Positions 21,096 through 64,000 of a stretch of DNA of 64,000 bases are shown piece by piece. The stretch covers positions 1,476,576 to 1,540,575 of the forward strand of contig JAJVDF010000220.1 of the NCBI GenBank assembly GCA_022410635.1. The letters run 5' to 3'. Position numbers and translations under genes: made by a program. Source of the DNA: Tretioscincus oriximinensis (lineage: Eukaryota > Chordata > Lepidosauria > Squamata > Gymnophthalmidae). The notes below the pieces were generated by a model. It had not been told where the DNA came from. It saw nothing but the letters and a program-made list of their open reading frames with translations, and did no database searches. Every line of letters begins with the position of its first letter. The stretch's first letter is position 1.

Positions 21096-21966
21096 CCCTG
21101 TGTTCCACACCAGTGTTGGGAGTTGTACACAAATCTCACATACTTTGTCAGAAAATTCTCCAGCGTATGGTGTACGAATTCTCATGCAGCAATGCACNGG
21201 TAAAAATGCCTCACACCCATTTTCTGTTTGGCGATGTCACTTCTGACCCCTACTTCTGGAAAGGGCACACTGGGGGCTGGAAGTGACACAAATGATGTCA
21301 CTTCCTTTCTATGCTTCCAAAAACATTGCCCTCTGTGACATCTCTTCCAGTCCCGTCCCGGACGTTATGTCACCAATTTCCACATGCACACTTTGGGCAC
21401 TTGATGGCCCCCAAACACCCAATATTTTTATGCTTTAGGCATGAGATTTGCTGGTCTAAATATTTCTAGCACTATTCCACATGTGCATAGTCCACTTTGT
21501 CCTGTGAGGTCAGATTCCATGCATGTTTGGGGGAATGGCTTGCTCCAAAATAAGCATGGCTTTTATACTTCTTCAAAGGTGTTCAAATATAGCCATACAG
21601 ATATTCCTGAACTATATTTGGCTAGGATGAGGATAGAGCTGAAGCTGTAGGGCTGTAATTGAGCACTTTTACCTGCTTCTTCAAATCTAAGTTTATCTTC
21701 CTCAAAACAACCTAAGATTAACCAAAGTAAGATTAATCTCATTTTCATATCGATTTTAATTTTACTTGAAAACGAAGTAAATATTCAAGTGACATTTAAT
21801 TTCCACAATTTCAATTTTACTGTTGACATTCACGTAAGACTTGATGTGTTGATTTAGTTTAGTATCGTTTGGATTAAAAGCTAATGTTTTACTAAATGTT
21901 CTGTTTCTTTATTAGGTTAAAAATATTCTCAGACAGATAAACTGAATGTGCATTAATGCACCTTAA
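21096..21966. other. Intron 1 segment with no recognised content
   Basis: The stretch 21200-21430 is slightly GC-richer and repeats short gatgtcacttc-type strings, but I could not tie it to a family. Nothing else recognised. Confidence 0.4.
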
Positions 21967-22073
21967 TACCCCATTTCTCCAAAAATAAGATGTCCCCTGA
22001 AAATAAGATATAGCACATTTTTGGGAGCAAAAATTAATATAACACACTATCTTATTTTCGGGGAAATATGGTA
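21967..22073. mobile_element. Short TA-flanked MITE with CCCCGAAAATAAGA-type termini
   Basis: Left end taccccatttctccaaaaat and right end (rc) taccatatttccccgaaaat form inverted repeats, with ccctgaaaataagat repeated inside. TA on both sides. The motif is common in vertebrate genomes as a small mariner-like MITE (family from memory, not checked). Confidence 0.65.
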
Positions 22074-22216
22074 GAACAAAATCTGTTGCCAGCTTAATTA
22101 TGCATTTGTTGTGGGTCATTCTTGAGGAAGGGTGCAGTTACATCATGGCATAACATCAGAGTTGCAGTAAGAAGAGAACATGTGCAAATCCAGACATGTC
22201 ATAATTATACCATTTT

Positions 22217-22535
22217 AGAAGAAGAAGAAGAAGAAGAAGAAGAAGAACTTGGTTCTTATACCCCGCTTTTCTCACCTTTCAAAGGGACTCAAAGCAGCTT
22301 ACAAGGATATATTTTTGCTCTAAGGCTTCCATTCTATCTTCCCCACCAGGCTATGNTGGGTCCCATGTATCTACTTGTAATTTCTTGCAATTCATGCTTT
22401 CAAATAGCTGGGTTGGCTACAGCTACAGGCTAGTGGAAGGTGCTCAGCCCTCTCCACGTCCCACACAGGGCTTCGAAACCCCACCTCCCAGGCGGGAGAC
22501 GAATTCCTAAGCGACTGAGCTATCCGTGNCTGCTA
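22217..22535 (-). mobile_element. tRNA-derived SINE, reverse, with (GAA)n tail
   Basis: (gaa)n at 22217-22246, then cttggttcttataccccg, agggactcaaagcagct and the head at 22450-22535 ending gactgagctatccgtg. Full length, with the B-box complement gggcttcgaaacccc. Confidence 0.82.
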
Positions 22536-22959
22536 AGTGTGAAATGAGTTCCATTTCTGGTTGAAAAGTTGTCTGATAAGACATTCTGTGTGTGAAAAAC
22601 ATAAAATAATAAGGAAAAATTAAAAAGGTGGTCTGGGTTTTTTCAGTCTACTTTCGTTTGCCTTTTATGCACTTAGCATGCCACTTAGGGGCCACTGTGT
22701 GTGTGGGGGGGGGGGCAGTAAACGGGGCAAGAATCCCCGTGTGCTGGCTCTGANGGGATGTAATGGCAGAACAGAGGGGGTATTAAAGAGGCTTGTCTGT
22801 CCTTGTCCCTTCTGGTACAATTTTAAGGCTTTGAATGTGACNTTTGGCATGTGTGTTTGTGTCACAGAGTGCCAATTTTTTTCGTTCCAAGCACCATGGA
22901 GCCTAGTTATGCCCTTGCATACTTTGATGTTGCCCATATGTCTNATAAGTACATTTTAG
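22536..22959. other. Intron 1 segment with no recognised content
   Basis: Contains a short GT/G-run near 22700. No recognised repeat. Confidence 0.4.
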
Positions 22960-23180
22960 AGCCAATCTGGTCTTGTGGTTNGAGTATCAGGCTCTTACCT
23001 GGCCCTCTCTCAGTTCGAATCTGCACTCCTCCCTGAAGCCAGCTGGGTGACCCTGGCTATCTCTAATTCCTTTGAAATTCTCACAAGCCCTCTCTATGTC
23101 ACAAGGTGTCCGCTGTGAAGAGAAGAACAGAAGCTTATGTAAGCCACTTTGACTCCCTCTGGATTGAGAAAAGTGAAGTA
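22960..23180 (+). mobile_element. tRNA-derived SINE (Sauria-like), forward
   Basis: agagccaatctggtcttgtg, gagtatcaggctcttacc, B-box-like gttcgaatctgc, actcctccctgaagccagct, gggtgaccctgg and gtaagccactttgactccct. It ends about 120 bp before coding exon 2, next to a T-rich tail. Confidence 0.8.
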
Positions 23181-23299
23181 ATTTTTTTCCTTTTTCTTCT
23201 TTATTTAAAATACCTCTTTTTAAAAAAAAAAAGTTGTGTGTTGAAATGAAAAAGAGTATTTCATCTTACGTTTTAATTCATTTTAATTCTGTTTCAGTC

Positions 23300-61463
<38,164 letters not shown>

Positions 61464-61737
61464 GAAGCAAAATCATCCGTAACGCTCTATTTTAAGGCTG
61501 ACTTTGGAATGGCACACTTGATATAAAGATTTTGTCAGTTTTCTACACCAGTCATTACAATCATGAGAGAAGCCATTTTGAATATGTCATTTTTATTACC
61601 AAGATGCTTCTTCTGAAATGCTAGTAATGTAAAAGAGACTATAAATTATTACCTATATGGAGCAGGTTAAACTAGCGCTAGCATTTGTGTTTGATGGAAA
61701 TTGGTGGGTCTCAATACTTGTTTGGAATAGTTTTGGG

Positions 61738-61905
61738 TTTTTTCTGCACTGGGGCTTATCATGGATTGTATCATAGAATAGAGACCTGCCACTCACATGC
61801 TGATGTAGATTAAGTGATACATACTCTGGCTCTTCCTTTGTTTAACCTAGCATGTGGATGGCATGTTCCTGTTCTGAGATCTAGGCCCTGTTTGCCCTTC
61901 TCTTC
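61738..61905. repeat. Family E MITE-like sequence in the 3' UTR
   Basis: ctgcactggggcttatcatg, gattgtatcatagaatagag, acctagcatgtggatggcat and gttcctgttctgagatctag match the arms of 52490-52649. A separate right-end-like piece (ccacaataaggcccagtgca) lies at 62414-62433. Confidence 0.6.
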
Positions 61906-63069
61906 ATTAGTCCACTTTAATAAAAATAAATTAGCTTGATCCATTGCAANGTCTACCCAGGTGTTTCTATGGAGGAGAGAAATCCACTTTAGAAGTGGCT
62001 TGCAGTCTCACTCCATCAAATGTCAACTCTGCTCTTCCTGATGANTCGATGGAGTTTCTAATGAACTCAATTCGCTTACGCAGGAATCAGTCACACGTAG
62101 GCAGGGCCAGAATGCTGGTTAGCTATCAGTAAAGAAGTTTTGCAGATGGCAGAAGGGGTTTGAAGCAGCTGCTGAATATGCATATCTCTTGCAGCCACTC
62201 CTATGAGCACATGAATTTGCTTAACATGCAAAGGTGCTGCATTTGAGCACCTGCAAAGATGTGTCCTTGTAGAGTGGATTAATATGTTCTACCCGGTATG
62301 TGTTTTGAGGGCTGTTGCAACACAATGTGATGTAGAGCTATTCCCATATAAACCATGTGGAATAGGAAGTTCCCTAAAACAGATCACTAAACTTTGGCAA
62401 ACAGAACCATAATCCACAATAAGGCCCAGTGCAGAACATTAGCTTTTATCATTTGGTAAGGAATCAAGCATCAATTCCTTAAAGAGACTGTAGTTCCCAA
62501 AGCTGTGGCTTCCATTTAGTCCACATGCATTTTTATGACTGGAGAATGAACTACTGTCCCTATTTGTAATATTGTGCTCCTGTTGTTTTTTATGTGACGA
62601 GGGACCAAGGAGAAAGCACAACTAAGAAATTGAAATGGTACTACTAGAAAACTTCCTAAAGTAAAAAGAGCTGCCATAGGTTTTAACTGTTCTTTTTTAA
62701 AATATTTTTTTATATTATTTATATTTTTCAGATGTTTTAAAACTGGTCTTAAAAAAAGAAAGGGTACTACACATAATATGAACAGCCAAGACTGCCGATC
62801 TTTGGTCACTTCCTCAAACAAGCCCAGCTTCACTATATGAACATAGAGGTAAAAAGCAGGTGAACACCAAGAACATGCACAGGTAGCTCACCTGCATGAT
62901 CTGCACCCAGCGCCTACATTTCTGACTCTTTCACAGACAGAGGCGCACATGCCAGGCTCAGACCCAAGCTATAGTGGTGGCTATTCAGATTTATTTTTAA
63001 GTCAATTTGCTTGTAATCTATGTTTAGCCAAACAGAATGTGCCCTTGTCAGTGATACAGAAGAGAAGTT

Positions 63070-63305
63070 TACATGGAGGACTTTTTCACATTTAACTCCA
63101 TGGTCCCTGGAAACCATTTTTATCCACTGCATGAGGAAATGTTTCTTGCCTTTCACACTCCCCCAAGCATAAGTACTCCTGAAGCAAGAACGTTGGCAGC
63201 TGTATTTTTTAGCCTTTCTGTGTTCTACATTCCATTGTTCTATATGCTCCACTGCAATTGGAGGAAAACATGTCATATGACATATAGAACACCGAAGACA
63301 TGAAA
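63070..63305 (-). repeat. Family A foldback repeat, copy 10 (reverse), in the 3' UTR region
   Basis: aggactttttcacatttaac, ggtccctggaaaccattttt, gcctttctgtgttctacatt, caattggaggaaaacatgtc and atatgacatatagaacaccg in family order. Confidence 0.65.
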
Positions 63306-64000
63306 TACAGCAGATTATTTCCTAGGTTTACCATACCTTCCAGATTGACTGGAAAAATCCCAGATTTAGGGGATCGTGGTAAACTATATCAGGGTTTCTA
63401 GGATCTAAGCTTTCCCTCACTCCCTTATCTTTACCCAAGTTGCAAAGCCTGGCCTGAATGTTTCAGGAACCTTTGTGGTTCGTGTGGGAAGGCAGGATGG
63501 ACCAATGTCCCAGTTTTTCAGCTGTAACCCCCAGTGTGAAAAGGTTTGAATGTGCTGAAGCAACATTCTGTCCATTGCAAATTTGCTTTTCTGAAAAATG
63601 CAGTGACCATCTCATTTTGTAAAATAAATTATATATTTAAGCACAGAAATGCTGTTTAGGTATATGCAGAACCTATGTAATGATTATACCCATTTAAGTG
63701 TGAAAGTATTCTATACACGTTAGCAGTTAAGCATATATATTTATAAAGGGGGCAAAAACAATGTGCCAATCCTGATTGGTTGGCACTATCAAAGATTAGT
63801 GAATAGTGCTTCAGAGGCCACACCTATTTGGCTGCCATTGATGTACTCTTGTCTTGCCTCTGCCACAGTGAGTGAAAGGTAGTGTGAATTCTAACTGCCC
63901 ACAATGCACTCTAGAGTATAAATACTGTGTATTAACAGATATCCAATGCACAGCTGCTGCAGAATCACATATCTATGTGTGAGAATTTATGCTGTGAAAA
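63306..64000. other. Downstream sequence with no recognised gene
   Basis: 63340-63545 (ggtttaccataccttccaga ... aatgtcccagtttttcag) resembles the unresolved repeat near 27755. Nothing recognised from 63630 to the end. Confidence 0.4.

Larger units (their letters stand above)
61464..63628 (+). other. AFAP1: AFAP1 3' UTR (extent uncertain)
   Basis: Starts after the stop. Possible poly-A signals are AATAAA at 61919-61924 and 63623-63628; mammalian AFAP1 mRNAs have multi-kilobase 3' UTRs, so the longer end is plausible. It contains a family E MITE and a family A copy. No transcript evidence here. Confidence 0.55.

Noticed and set aside
80..23297. A second host gene within intron 1
   Set aside because: All frames with recognisable protein similarity in this interval are LINE or Penelope remnants.

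Overview
This window is vertebrate nuclear DNA, most likely from a squamate reptile. It carries one protein-coding gene, AFAP1 (actin filament-associated protein 1), on the + strand. The organism call rests on the repeats: CR1-type and L2-type LINEs, an L1 3' end, an RTE/BovB fragment, a Penelope-like retroelement with a GIY-YIG endonuclease domain, and tRNA-derived SINEs with TTC tails. This mixture is typical of lizards and snakes. The species cannot be named from this sequence.

Layout: a CpG-rich block at the left edge holds a noncoding first exon ending in a consensus donor at 79/80. Intron 1 is about 23 kb. The start codon is at 23300, and 17 coding exons run to the stop at 61461-61463. 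All coding splice sites are GT-AG, every phase closes, and the joined frame is 815 codons. The domain order is an SH3/SH2-ligand N-terminus, PH1, PH2, a 258-bp exon matching the neuronal AFAP-120 insert, a coiled coil and a C-terminal tail. The 3' UTR starts at 61464 and may continue to about 63.6 kb or beyond. I see no other host gene.

The remainder is intronic and repeat-rich. Most insertions are 5'-truncated LINE tails or short non-autonomous elements, often nested. Several histories can be read directly: an L1 with a 16-bp target-site duplication (TSD), a CR1-type LINE with a 6-bp TSD inside a tandem array of LINE 3'-UTR units, and a palindromic Tc1/mariner-like element in the same array.

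The most interesting signal is a set of five head-to-head palindromic elements built from the 3' end of the Penelope-like element. Three have 12-14 bp TSDs, and their shortened arm stops within a few bases of the same point each time. They look like a foldback element that moves as a unit. A second signal is an unnamed foldback repeat (family A here) with about ten copies in 64 kb. Others are a SINE pair made by a recent inverted duplication, a perfect 37-bp-arm palindrome in intron 3, and several low-copy repeat families I could not name.
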